Assembly: GCA_029204225.1 (NCBI GenBank)
Contig: CM055103.1
Location: forward strand, 20,056,925-20,120,924
Source of the DNA: Diphasiastrum complanatum
Lineage: Eukaryota > Streptophyta > Lycopodiopsida > Lycopodiales > Lycopodiaceae
Reading direction: 5' to 3'
DNA length: 64,000 nt
Shown: piece after piece, positions 24,703 to 35,278 of the stretch
How the letters are laid out: each line of letters begins with the position of its first letter
How positions within the stretch are numbered: position 1 is the stretch's first letter
The notes under the pieces: model-generated
Told to the model about the DNA's origin: nothing
The model's input: the letters and a program-made list of their open reading frames with translations, nothing else
Database searches by the model: none
Program-made: the position numbers and the translations under genes

Positions 24703-26013
24703 ATGGAGTCTAGGAGAGCAGGATCTGGTTCACAAGCAAGCTGGAGTTTGTACTGGCTTGCAGCCACATGTTTTCAGCTGTTGCTGCTGGTAAAGTCATC
24801 GGAAGATTCAAAATTGCAGCAAGCTTCAAGACAAAGAAAATTACAGGCTTACACAGACAGCACCAACGCTACTATGCATGGTCCTGCTGTGAAGTCTTTC
24901 CGGGTTTCAGATGGAAGTTGGGTAGACTATGTCCCCATAGAACAACAAATTGCAGCCCACCACCCTGCCCTCAAAGATCATATTATCCAGATATCACCAT
25001 CGTCATATATGGATTTGCAACAAAATCATGTTGAACCTTCAAGCTCGGAGCTGCACCGGTACCCACAAAGTTTTGCAAGGGAGCATGGAGGATGCCCGGA
25101 AGGTTGCATCCCGGTGCAACGAAGGGGACCAAAGCAGCCCCTTTCGAGCAAATTCCGAGCTCTAACTATGCATGGGCACGGAACGTCGCCAACCGAATAT
25201 GCTGTAGTGGGAATGCGATCTCCAAAAGCACCTTACAAAGGGTTGAGTGCAGTTCTGAGTGTTAATACACCTGTGGTAGGAGATCTCAAGACAGGTTTCA
25301 GCGTTTCCCAGCTTTGGATTTCTGCTGGCCAATACAGCGACAATTCCCTCAAAACTGTCGAAGTTGGTTGGCACGTGTTTCCCTCCCATTATCCGGCGTT
25401 CTATCCGCGGACGAACAAGCCTCTAGCTCCACATCTCTTCATCTACTGAACTGCGGACGCTTACATCAGCACAGGGGGCTACAATCTGGATCGTTCTGGG
25501 TTTGTCCAAACAAACAACAAGTGGGTGCTGGGTGGAACCATGTCAACCCATGCTAAACCAAAAACAGAAGCTGAAATCTCTGTCCGCGTCGTCTACGATT
25601 CTAAGATCCCTGGCTGGCGCTTGTCCATCTCAGGCACAGCCATTGGATACTGGCCCTCAGCTATATTCACCAAGCTAACCAGCAGCGCAGATACTGTGCT
25701 ATGGGGCGGCCAAACCTTCAAAACTGCTTCCGCCATCAAGCACAAAGCCACCACTATGGGCTCAGGTGCATTTCCAGATAAAGGCTACCCTGTGGCGGCT
25801 TACCAGAGAAATGTGAAATACGCCGACCACTCCCAAAAATTCTTCGATGCGCCTTTGAAAATTGAGGATGTAAGCAATGCAGATTGTTACAAAACTTCAA
25901 TTCAAGGAGGAGGAGGGGGAGGAGGAGGAGGTTCTGGGCATGATCTGTGGGGGAGTTATTTTTTTTTTGGTGGCCCTGGAGAACGTAATCCTGCTTGCGT
26001 CGTCAACAAGTAG
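24703..26013 (+). pseudogene. Neprosin-family (DUF239) secreted protein gene with one in-frame stop
   Basis: From 24703 one frame runs to 26013 with a single TGA at 25447-25449 (codon 249). Residues 14-33 form a signal-peptide core (WSLYWLAATCFQLLLLV). Residues 60-100 fit the neprosin activation peptide (VKSFRVSDGSWVDYVPIEQQ, HPALKDHIIQ). CPEGCIPVQRR at 131-141 is the hinge-like family motif. The neprosin domain follows: EYAVVG, TVEVGWHVFP with Glu220 where a catalytic Glu is expected, then LFIY. After the stop come TADAYISTGGYN, SGFVQTNNKW and IGYWPSAIF, then WGGQ at 334-337, where relatives usually have WGGE. The stop sits where the family has Trp (YWTxD), so TGG-to-TGA explains it. No introns are visible, although many plant relatives have them, so a retrocopy is possible. 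A Gly run lies near the C-terminus. Truncated or dead peptidase is the likely reading. Confidence 0.85.
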
Positions 26014-26295
26014 ACTTAATCACCTCAGATGCCACCAAACAACCAACTACTCTTTTCGTTAATTTTGTGACCTATATGTTAAAAAGTCCAAGAGTGTTTC
26101 ACATTTTAGTTATTCATATTTTGTGAAAGTTTGGAAAAGCCTAGGGACTTTGGTCTTGTGAAAATTCCTAACTTGCGAGCAGTTGAAAGTGCTCAGAGAG
26201 CAAGCTAAAACTTTGCAAGAAAAAAGTATATGACATTCTATATTTTATTGTTTTTAAAAAGCACTATACTATTACAATAAACTTTTGGATTCCGT
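26014..26295. other. Spacer
   Basis: AT-rich, no gene or poly(A) tail recognised after the neprosin stop. Confidence 0.4.
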
Positions 26296-27284
26296 TTGTG
26301 TTTTCAATTGATTCAAACAATTCTTTTTTTGTATTTTTTAGTGGAAATTACAAAGTCACTCCAACTGATCCACAGAGAACATCAAACAACGGAGAGACAA
26401 AAGCTTGCAAAGCACATAAAAAAATGTTTGAAATCTCCTCAAAAGTACTTGGGTTTCGCCATCATTGGAATGGATAAAAAAAAACAATACTACCTCATTT
26501 TGTGAGAGTGACAGAGAATTTAAATAAAACATATTTCATTCATGTTCATTTGGTTGGAGCTCTGATATTCAATGGCACTTTACAATTTAAAGTGTATTTC
26601 AATTATCCCAATGTTTGAAATGATCCAAACTTGACCAACACCATAATTCATAAAATAATCGTTGAATTTGGTGATAGTCTTCCCAAGATTCTCTACTTCC
26701 AACTTGACAATATTGCTCGTGAAAATAAAAATCAAACAGTGTTATCATGTTTGTCGATGTTGGTTGCTCTAAAGATTTTTAAGAATATCAAATAAGGATT
26801 CTTATTGGTGGGTCATACTCACGATCAGATTGACCAAATGTTTAGCTGCCTTTCTAAAAGGCTATGACACAAAAAAGCCTTTTCTTTACCAGTATTACAA
26901 AGTATTATCGAGGATTCCTAAACGTCTAAACCAAATGTGTTATTATTACGATGCACATTTGATTTTAGGGACTACGTCAAAATGTATGAACAACCCTGCA
27001 TACAACCAATCACTGGTATCACTTTCCAACATCAATTCAAAATTAAAAATAATCATGAAGGCATCACATTGTTGTGGGGAAAGCATTTTTCGAATTCCGC
27101 TGCATGGTTACCTTTTGAAGGGGTCCATTTTTTTTTACGTAATGTGAATTTTGTTCTGGTTAAGTTTGCGCCTTCATATCATCTAACGTCCACTTTAAAA
27201 GAGCAGAAAGCTCAAAGAAAAAATTCAATTGATCCATTTGTAGCATTGAATTTTTTAGAATCGACCATTCAAGCAACGTACTAG
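26296..27284 (+). pseudogene. DUF7869-like gene, decayed (probable mobile-element origin)
   Basis: Read across frames, the segment gives an ordered series: a helical basic stretch (HREHQTTERQKLAKHIKKCL) near 26370, then GFAIIGMDKKKQYYL near 26452. LPKILYFQLDN is near 26680, followed by ARENKN and SMLVALKIFKN. GHTHDQIDQMF lies near 26812-26845. The last open part is FDFRDYVKMYEQP, GITFQHQFKIKN, LLWGKHFSNSAAWLPFEGVHF (26950-27130). This order (a LDN...ENKN block, a GHTHxxxDxxFS block, then a WLPxxGV block) is how I remember proteins annotated as DUF7869, found in several eukaryotes and often in repeats. A nuclease or transposase role is suspected from the D/H-rich blocks but not shown. At least five frameshifts or stops are needed, so it is non-functional. 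Confidence 0.6.
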
Positions 27285-27368
27285 TTTTTTGATGAGTTTG
27301 ACATACATTGGTGAATGATTTTTTTGAGAAATAGAAACTCAGTCTACTTAACTTAGGGGATACAAACT

Positions 27369-27889
27369 GTTATGTCCATGATTAGTACATAGGATTCAGT
27401 ATACTCCTAGTCTTGGATACACGGCACTCTAGTGAAACAAGTTGCTAGTTATGCCACATCATACTGGACGTGACCCGAAAGTAACTAATATCCTTGTGAG
27501 TACCAGAACACACTAAATGGAGTTAGTACAAGGTATGAGACAGTGTATGCATGTGTAGAGTTATCAATAGCAATTCTATGAATAGAGTATCCATGCCTAG
27601 ACACTCTATTATGGATGAATCTATGTATAGGGGAGTTAGGAACTTGCACGTCTATGTGCACAGGTGGTTCTAGGATCTATATAAGGAGGCCAAACTCGCC
27701 TTACTACTCACATTTGTGGTTGATTCATTGCCAAGCTCTCACTCTACTTTCATGCTTCTTGTTCCTTGGCTTGGGGGTGAAGCTTCTAGAGTTGATTGGT
27801 TGCTTCTACTTGATTGGGTGGTTTCTCCATAGTGTGTTTTCCATTGTGGTTGTCTTGTAAGAAAGATCTTGAGGAGCTTTCCATTATAG
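27369..27889 (+). repeat. LTR (5' type) of an unidentified retrotransposon
   Basis: A segment starting TGTTATGTCC at 27369 runs to the primer site at 27890. It includes a TATA box, TCTATATAAGGAGG, at about 27676, and downstream sequence typical of an LTR transcript leader. The exact end is uncertain because the bases before the primer site read CCATTATAG. No partner LTR was recognised downstream. Confidence 0.6.
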
Positions 27890-27901
27890 TGGTATCAGAG
27901 C
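27890..27901 (+). promoter_or_regulatory. Primer-binding site, initiator tRNA-Met
   Basis: TGGTATCAGAGC, identical to the site in the copia at 10361, placed just after the LTR at 27369-27889. Confidence 0.85.
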
Positions 27902-28436
27902 AAGGCTTACGAAGATCGGGAAACTTGGAGAGTGGTGCTTTGGTGGAGATCAACTAGTATCCTCATCCAGGTGGTGGAACAAGTGTGCAAGTTGGTGGAT
28001 CTTCCCAGTTTCAATTTTCATGCAAATAAGATCCACGTCGCTCTTAATTTTTTTGTGGTTTATGGAAAATTGTACTAGGAAGCCAATTTGTGTTGCTTTT
28101 TTGGAGCTTTTTGTTGTGTAACTCAAATTTTGTGTAGATCTGAATTTTCTATCAAGTGTACTTTCATATTAGTGATGAAATTAATGATGCATGCCGGATG
28201 TTGGATGTCTTAGTGATGAGTTATTTATGAGAATTTCATATATTAAACATGCATGTTTAGCAGTCGTTAAAATTAACGACATGTAAGTAAAATTTATGAA
28301 ACACACTCTTGCAAAATAGTTACGAGTTTTTCACATTGTTTTAACCAAAAATAAATAAATTTTTGGGTTATAGTTTTTTAAAATAAAGAATGTTTTTTTT
28401 GTCAACTATTATGCCATAATTATAGCAATTGATGTT
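27902..28436 (+). other. Non-coding internal region after the primer site
   Basis: No gag or pol motif is found. This would fit a non-autonomous (LARD-like) element or an internal region replaced by other repeats. Confidence 0.4.
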
Positions 28437-29292
28437 TCCAAATAAAGGGTCACTTGATTTCGCCATTTCTTTTACATAAAAGTCAAAAATTTTGACGATC
28501 TTTATGTAAAAAAAAAATGCTTTTTTTTGTCGTCCTTTATGTGATAGAAATGCAATATTTTGGGTTGCTTTTTAGTCTACGTGAAAGGTGATTTTTGGGA
28601 TGCACTTTCATCTATATAAAAGACAAAATTTTGGGTTCCTATTTGTACGATAAAAATGGCAAAAAAAAGTTATGACACAAAATGAGACTTTTTTTTGGGC
28701 CCTTTCTGTTGCATAAGACAATTGTACTACCACTCTTTTTACCACATAAAGGGCAATTGTTTTGGTTGTCTTTTATGTCACACAAAAGACGGCTTATTTT
28801 GTAGCCTTTTATGTTGCATAAAGGGCACTTTATTTTACCGCTCTTTCAACCACATAAAGGGGAGTTATTTTAATTGCCTTTTATATCACAGCCTCTCACT
28901 ACCACTATGTCATATTAGTTCCAATAGAGGATTTAAAGTCCTTATTGAAACTAATAACACCCTCTCACTACCAAGGGGCAGCTCTATTTTATTGCTCTTT
29001 TGTATTTAAAAAAGATTTTTTTTTTGTGGGCCTTTATGTTGCATAAAAGGGGACGGTTTTTTTGTGGCCCTTTATGTTGCACAAAGGGCAGTATTTTTTG
29101 TGGCCCTTTATGCTAGACAAAGGGCGGCTTTTTTGGTTGTCCTTTATACTATATAAAGGGCGGTTTTTGGCTGCTCTTTATTTTGTGGAAGAAAGGGCAT
29201 GGAAGAAAGGGCACTTTTGGGAATAAAAGGATGGACTACAAAAACCGCCCTTTATGTGGAAGAAAGGGCGATTTTTGATCGCCCTTTATTCC
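28437..29292. repeat. Array of CCCTTTATG...CATAAAGGG palindromes
   Basis: Inverted pairs of GCCCTTTAT and ATAAAGGGC recur about every 30-60 bases, for example CCCTTTATGTTGCACAAAGGG at 29068-29088, and further copies near 28746, 28808, 28850, 29030, 29105, 29148, 29250 and 29275. The outer edges (AAATAAAGGGT near 28439 and CGCCCTTTATTCC near 29281) are themselves roughly inverted, so the block may be a foldback element. It has no coding capacity. Confidence 0.75.
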
Positions 29293-30071
29293 ATGTTTTG
29301 GTCTAGCGGATAGATCTCAAATAGATGATAATTACTGTCACTCGGGTTTAGAATATCTAGAAGAAAATATTTGTATCTAATAGAGTAAATCCTATTTGGA
29401 AGGCATTTATTATTGACTTTTCACGATTTTGATATTTTCATTTGTCATCTCTCAAGCAAACTTTTATAAGAAATTGGGAATTTCTTTTAAAAGGAGGGGT
29501 GAAGTGATGAGTAAGATTCTATTAAATGACCTATCAGTTGCACAGGTTTGAGAGAAATTCTCTAGGGATTGTGTGGAACAATCTAGAACTAGAGATAGAT
29601 TGAAATTAAAATTTATTATAGTAGTACTGAATAAGATCAGAAGTCACTAATCCTAGGTTGTGTGGGATAGAAGTGAATCTGATCATAGGGATGTCTATGA
29701 AAATTCAACCTAATCTTAGTTGGAATACTAGGATCAGGGAAGGGTTGATGAGAGAAATTTGGTGCAAAGTTGTAAGTGGGTTGGAAAACTCGTGAGAGAG
29801 GATGTATGCCTAGTCTCAGAGATTTCACAGATATGTTATTTACTCACGAGAAATAGACTTCTTTTGTAGCTAAGTTACAAATTCTCAATGAGATATGAGC
29901 GTAACATATGCGGATTTTGGAGGAATCTGCCATATAGAACATAGGTGTTATGTACTGGATCATAGTGAGATTATTCTCATATGTGCACATTTAATCTTGT
30001 ATGGATCTACTATGTATTCCTGGTTGCTAGGGTTATTTGGTGCACTTAACCTGGTTGGTAAATATAGACAT
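29293..30071. other. AT-rich, no gene recognised
   Basis: No coding or structural feature could be supported here. Confidence 0.4.
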
Positions 30072-30609
30072 GGCTAAAAGCATGGTTTGGTGGTACAACA
30101 TGGACTTTCAAGGACACTACCTTTTTTTGGTAGAAATGCACTTTTGTATTATTATACAATATTATTAAGTAATACATTTGATTTGCTATAACTTTTTAAC
30201 CGTACCTCATAAGTATGTCATCTAACAAATCATTGGAAAGCACTTGTCGAGCGCTTTCTAACGCACCAAACTTTGTTAAAATTGGACTTACCACTAAAAA
30301 GTTATGTCATTTTTAATGTGGAGTCAAAAAATTATGATTAATAAAATCCCCATACTTTTGACTTGCCATAACTTTTTAACCGTAGCTCGGAAGTATGTCA
30401 TGTAGGATATCATTGGAAAGAGCTCGTCAAAACTTTCTAATGCATCAAACTCGACTGCAATTGGACTTATCACTAAAAAGTTATGTCATTTTTAATGTGG
30501 ACTCAAAACAATTATGAGTAATAAAATCCCCAAAAACTGATATGTAGTACCGAAAGGTACAATGAAAAATGGGTTCTTTTTTTTGTACCAGCAAACCATG
30601 CTTTTAGCC
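30072..30609. mobile_element. MITE-like element with 28-bp terminal inverted repeats
   Basis: The left end GGCTAAAAGCATGGTTTG (from 30072) and the right end, ending CATGCTTTTAGCC at 30609, are inverted copies. They match over about 27 bases through TGGTACAA with one mismatch. ACAT flanks both sides (30068-30071 and 30610-30613), a candidate 4-bp target duplication. Inside are two tandem copies of a unit of about 180 bases, each starting CATAACTTTTTAACCGTA-like (near 30187 and 30367) and ending AATAAAATCCCC. There is no coding frame, so it would need a transposase supplied in trans. Superfamily is not assigned. Confidence 0.82.
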
Positions 30610-32269
30610 ACATATGATCAAGTATTGTTGAAACAGATACTTGCAGAGTTAACGAATTTTTTTGTGAAAAACTTATAGGTTAACTAAAAAGTGATTTGGA
30701 TAAGGATCTAAATGCGGTGTTATACATGTATAATTAAGATATGCACCTAGACATTTGAGATTTCTGAATCATTAGCAATTAACTTGAGTAATTGGTTTAC
30801 TCATGAGGAAGTTAATTGGCAAAACGGACAATGTGAAGGGAATTCACCAGGAACTGTTTGTTTGGTGTGTATTGCTTATAAGACACATGATTTATGAGTC
30901 ATTTTGATTCATCAGAGAAATTGTGTGCATAGGATATACGGATTTCTTGGGAGAATATTTCTCAGTTGTGAAATTAACTCAATTCATTAGTGATTATATC
31001 CCAGAGCACTCAATTGGATAACGAATCAAAATGGTTCCAAGAATGACAACTGATTCTTTGGGAAATTTAGCAGATCTTTGGATATGTAGATTTAGTTCTA
31101 GACAGTAAATCTGAAGTTTTTTGGTGGATGAAGATAATTATTGATATCATTTTGGTAAGCTTTATGTCTTTTACTACCTATTGGTTTGGAATTTGATAAC
31201 TCACATTTTTCATAAAGAATTCAGATTGAGGAATATTTAAAATCCAATATTTTTTCTAGTGAAAAAGATTTTGGAATGATTCTTATATGTTTCTTGAGTT
31301 GGGTATTTAACATAAACTCCAGTATCCTTTAGGAATGATTCCAGTGACTTATGATTGACAAATCAAAAGAATCTAATGATTTGTGAGTGACGGATCATAA
31401 ATGGATACTTAATTATAGGATAATCTAGAAATGTGTTGATTCTTGTATATGCTGAGTAATTCTCAGTTTACTAATTGAGTTGAGATTTTGGATTTAGCAC
31501 TTTGAAAATGTAAATCTCTTTACTCCAGTATTTTATTGAGTTCTATGGATCTCACAGACATCTCACAAAGTAAGGTACTTTACTTCTGGAGAGTTTAATT
31601 GTTCTAGTGGATGTTATTCTACTACAGTTTATGGTCTGCAGATGCTTGAGTACAGTTTTTCTTTTGATTGGATCTCCAGATATCGTAGGAGATAGACAAA
31701 TCTATTAAGATGAATGAGTGCTATTTTCTTGCATTTGATGCTAGAAACAAGAGCATTTAACTCAAAAGAGTATTTAGGATACTTAGAGTTGAGTTTTAAT
31801 CATTATATATCTTAATGATTCTCCTAGAGACTCTAGTTGAATGAATAATCATATCTTAGAATTGGATTATAAGAATAGTTGTACTTGGAAGTTTTTTATG
31901 AATTGTTTGCCAGAGTTTGTGGATTATAATTTCAGACTGTTATTATTATTTTTTAACTTTAATCTTCTAAGTTAGGTAATATTTCATTCAGTGCTTCATG
32001 TAAGTGTTTACATGAAGGTGATGGTACTAACTTGTGTTGAGTGTAACCCAGTTGAGAAAATATATCTCTTAGTGTACTTTTCAAACCAGAGTTTGTACTC
32101 CAGAGCAGAGATTAACGGTTGAAAACAATTTTTTCTGAGTACTTGTTTGATAACTAAGTCTGATTAAGGATAATGATTTTCTAGGTTAATATTGGTTAAA
32201 AGAACTGTTCCTGTAACTCAGTCCCCATTTTTCAAATGGTGCTTGTGATAAAACCGGATGCAAGGATTC
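30610..32269. other. AT-rich stretch, no gene recognised
   Basis: About 1.7 kb with stops in all frames on both strands and no domain motif. It may be internal sequence of a decayed element. Confidence 0.4.
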
Positions 32270-32596
32270 ATAGTTCTGTCTAGTAGGCCGTCGTGCTCGC
32301 TGGCAAACATCACATGTCTGAATATAAGTTTATGTGTCCTTATGAAGCGTAGGCCACCAACAACCTAATTGCAAAAGTTTGCGAACAATAATATCTATAG
32401 AGAAGTGTCCTCCGCCCATGATGCCATCATGTGAAAACATGATTAAATCTGGGATTTCATGTGGTAAAACACATCTACGTAGAATATTTTCTGATCCATG
32501 ACAATACAATTGTCCTGCAACTTGATCTTGATCTACAATATGTAAGACATGAGCCAAAACAATCAGAGTTTTAAGTTTCTCTAAACTGTGATCCAA
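32270..32596 (-). pseudogene. Ty3/gypsy integrase zinc-binding fragment
   Basis: On the minus strand the frame reads AGQLYCHGSENILRRCVLP, then SHDGIMGGGHFSIDI and LGCWWPTLHKD. After one stop it ends with CDVCQRARRPTRQ near 32275-32315. This is the H2C2 zinc-binding domain at the front of gypsy integrase (HxxxxxGHxxxxxT...WWPxxxxD...CxxCQ). The order resembles the better-preserved gypsy pol at 61295-62844 (GAGYFSSETTAKKIL, WWPTLFKDM). The catalytic core is missing. Nearby DNA was probably deposited by a related element. Confidence 0.78.
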
Positions 32597-33135
32597 TTTG
32601 TCATTTCATACAACAGGTAGACTAGGTCAATTCCTCTGTTTTTTTTGTTAATAATTCCTTTTGTCAGATTATTGTTGAGGGTCAATTGTTGCAATAGTTG
32701 ATCCAAGCATAAATTGTTCATTGGCATTGCTTGAAGCACGTTGTCTCTCAAGAAACACTTAATTGTCAGACTCTACATGACTGATTAGCGACTTTTCAGT
32801 TAACACAAGTCCTTAAGAGTACCCACTTTGTTGAGAAATTACTACCAATTCTCAAAGGATGTCAAATTGAGTCCGAAATTTAGCTGATAAGTCTACCATA
32901 AGTAGGTTGAGAACTAGTAGCGATGGTAAAAGTGTCATATGCTCCTAACTACCCATAATTAGTTGTGCATATGATAACATGAGGATTGGTACTAGAGGAC
33001 GATGAGCTCAAACATACGATTTTGTTTGAATGTCACGACATACCCTATGAAGGGCATCCCGAGATACACAAGACTCTTGACTTGCAGAAGAACACATGTA
33101 GCAAATATCCACACACAATACAAAGGAGGACGCGC
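32597..33135. other. No gene recognised
   Basis: No coding motif is seen. A short phrase on the plus strand near 33000-33080 (ILFECHDIPYEGHPEIHKTL) resembles a gypsy integrase zinc-binding start and may be a small remnant of opposite orientation to the fragment at 32270. Confidence 0.4.
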
Positions 33136-33622
33136 GGGCAAAAAAAATTTCGCATGGATATAGCCGTGGATATACGCGTGGCTACAGGCGCGTGGATTAT
33201 CCACGCGTGGATGTTCCACGCAAGTGTCATTTTTGGCAGCAGATCGGCCGGATGTTGTGAAATTCAAACCGCGTGGATTATCCACGCCAACTCCGAGAAC
33301 CGGCAGCCGAGCAAACCTTTGACACCCGGAGCCAAAAATGGGAATTTAAATTTTGCGTGGATAATCCACGCGTGGATAATCCATGCCATAATAAAAATTT
33401 TTAAAAAAAGACTCGACTTTTGCGTGGATATCACGTGGATAATTATCCACGCGTGGGTAATCCATGTGGAATTTTTTTTATCCACGTGAAATCCAGAGAG
33501 CTGGGGCCGTGGATACCGCGTGGATAAATTTTTTTTATATCTACGCGGTATCCACGCAATTAAGTTTCTGGATTTCGTGTGGATTATCCACGTGTGGATA
33601 ATCCACGCAAATTTTTTTGACC
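33136..33622. mobile_element. Foldback-like element packed with GTGGATAATCCAC palindromes
   Basis: The outer ends are inverted: GGGCAAAAAAAATTTCGC at 33136-33153, and on the other strand GGTCAAAAAAATTTGCG reading inwards from 33622. Between them are many copies of GCGTGGAT and its complement ATCCACGC, often as palindromes such as GCGTGGATAATCCACGC at 33355-33371. Open frames here read as repeats of AWIIHAWIIHA, which is an artefact of the motif. No transposase is nearby. I infer a short non-autonomous element or an orphan subterminal repeat region. Confidence 0.72.
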
Positions 33623-34434
33623 AAAAAAAAAACATTTGGCGCAAACCAAAATGTGGTTCGCTCCTAAACTAGAGATCGACTTTCTTTTTTCTGTTGTGTG
33701 TGAGAGAGAAAAAGAGAGTATAGATGGGAGTGAGGATGAGATGGGGATGAATGTGAGTGAGAAGATTGATAGTGTTTAGGGTTTTTAGTTCATTGATGGA
33801 TGTTAATAGTATGTGCTTTGTGATCATAAGTTTTAAGATCTTTTTTGTTTGTGATGTAGGCTTGGATATGAAAAATGAAAAAAGAGCTTTCATTGCAAAG
33901 AATTGAAAGGTCAAGTGCATGCAAAAGGAAAAGCAAAGATTGCAAAGCAATGGAGACACAATAGTAAAGGTAAATTCACATTTATTTTGATTCATTTGAT
34001 ATTAAGTTGATAACTTAATGTGTTATTTATTGATGCATTATATTGTGGTTTCCATTGTGCTTTCCATTACTTTCTATTATGCATTCTAGCATGCAAATCA
34101 TGTGCTAAAATAGAATCATTTTAATTCATCAATAAATACATTTGCATTCCATAGATGTGCATTAAAGAGACTATACATCGCATTGGATACATCAAAAGAT
34201 ACATTTGCATTCAATAGACTATACATTTGCATTCATGAATTAAAAATATATGCATTCAAAATTTTTGCAAGAATGATGTGGTGCCAAAACATTATATTGA
34301 TTGATTTAAAAAAAAGTACATTGATGAGAGAATAAATTCTCCCTTCCTACATTGCCTTCTACAAGGCCTTACATTTAATTTAAAAACTTCTACTCATCAT
34401 CACTTCCTCCCTCCTCGCCTCCTTCGTCTTGTAG
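33623..34434. other. No gene recognised
   Basis: AT-rich sequence with ATTTGCATTC-type short direct repeats near 34140-34260. No motif supports coding. Confidence 0.4.
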
Positions 34435-34689
34435 GTGTACGTTGGTGTCCACATCTTAGTAAATCGTCAAACCATACTTGAAGCACCCACTTCCATAGAT
34501 GTTGAGAATATAAATTCTAATAGTCAGGATGATGAAATAATTTTTGAAAGTGAGAGTGATGATGAAAATCATCTAAGAGGAGATGAATTGCAAGATGTTG
34601 TCGCTAATGAAATTGATTCTTGTAATTCTGAACAAAAATTGATTATTGCAATTCTGAATGAAATTGATTCTTGCAATGCTTTGAAATGA
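34435..34689 (+). CDS. Short acidic open frame, doubtful
   Basis: This 84-codon frame encodes an acidic Asp/Glu/Ser/Asn-rich peptide with a short internal repeat (NEIDSCN occurs twice). It has no hydrophobic core or known motif. It may be a fragment of an acidic tail of a larger, lost protein, or chance. I would not treat it as a gene without expression data. Confidence 0.15.
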   Translation: MYVGVHILVNRQTILEAPTSIDVENINSNSQDDEIIFESESDDENHLRGDELQDVVANEIDSCNSEQKLIIAILNEIDSCNALK

Positions 34690-34859
34690 TTGTTATTTAG
34701 CCGAAATAGAATCTCATTTATGGTCAAGTAAGTGAAAAGAATAGACATAGTTTGATTTTAGTCCCATTGCTTTGGAGATAATGTCGGTGAAGATAGATGT
34801 ATGGCTTCATGTTCCAAGAAAATTCTCATTTTTTACTAAAATGTTGCAAAGGCAGTAAA

Positions 34860-35180
34860 TCACTAAAAGCATGTGAGCTAATGAAATCACCACCACAAAC
34901 TCTGACAAAATCAAGTGTTTCATCATAGTCAATCCCCTTGAATTGAGCATATCCCTTGGCAACTAGTCTTGTTTTATAATTGTTCACACTACCATCTTGA
35001 TTAAGCTTGATCTTAAAGACCCATTTGCAAACAGTAACATTTTGTATTTTTGATGGAGGATCAATAATTTTACAAGTATTTCAAATAATGCATCATATAC
35101 TCACTTTTTATTACATCAAATCACTCTTTTGTTGCTATAGTTTCATTCACACTTGAAGGAACATCATCAAACTTAAGGTA
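34860..35180 (-). pseudogene. Copia reverse transcriptase N-terminal fragment
   Basis: On the minus strand the sequence reads [37 protein letters not shown] and TLDFVRV (about 35030-34895). This is the start of copia RT (the GCKWVYKxKxxxDGxxxxxKARLVAKG motif). Sequence farther upstream on this strand gives degenerate pieces of the linker. The fragment lies only about 90 bases downstream of a primer site, so gag, protease and integrase have been deleted between them. Confidence 0.78.
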
Positions 35181-35266
35181 GTAATAAGGACAATAAAAAT
35201 TAAACAATCATCAACTTGTAATTGCTTCTCTCTTCCTTGTATTTGAGCCTTGATGGTTGCATTTGG

Positions 35267-35278
35267 GCTCTGATACCA
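35267..35278 (-). promoter_or_regulatory. Primer-binding site, initiator tRNA-Met (minus strand)
   Basis: The minus strand reads TGGTATCAGAGC directly after TTTTAACA, as at the end of an LTR. It belongs to the deleted copia whose RT fragment is at 34860-35180. Confidence 0.82.

Noticed and set aside
28437-29292. CRISPR-like array of repeats
   Set aside because: Repeats are degenerate, palindromic and irregularly spaced, in a plant nuclear context with no cas genes.
32986-33644. Frames encoding repeated AWIIHAWIIHA
   Set aside because: The repeat comes from the palindromic GTGGATAATCCAC motif, seen on both strands.
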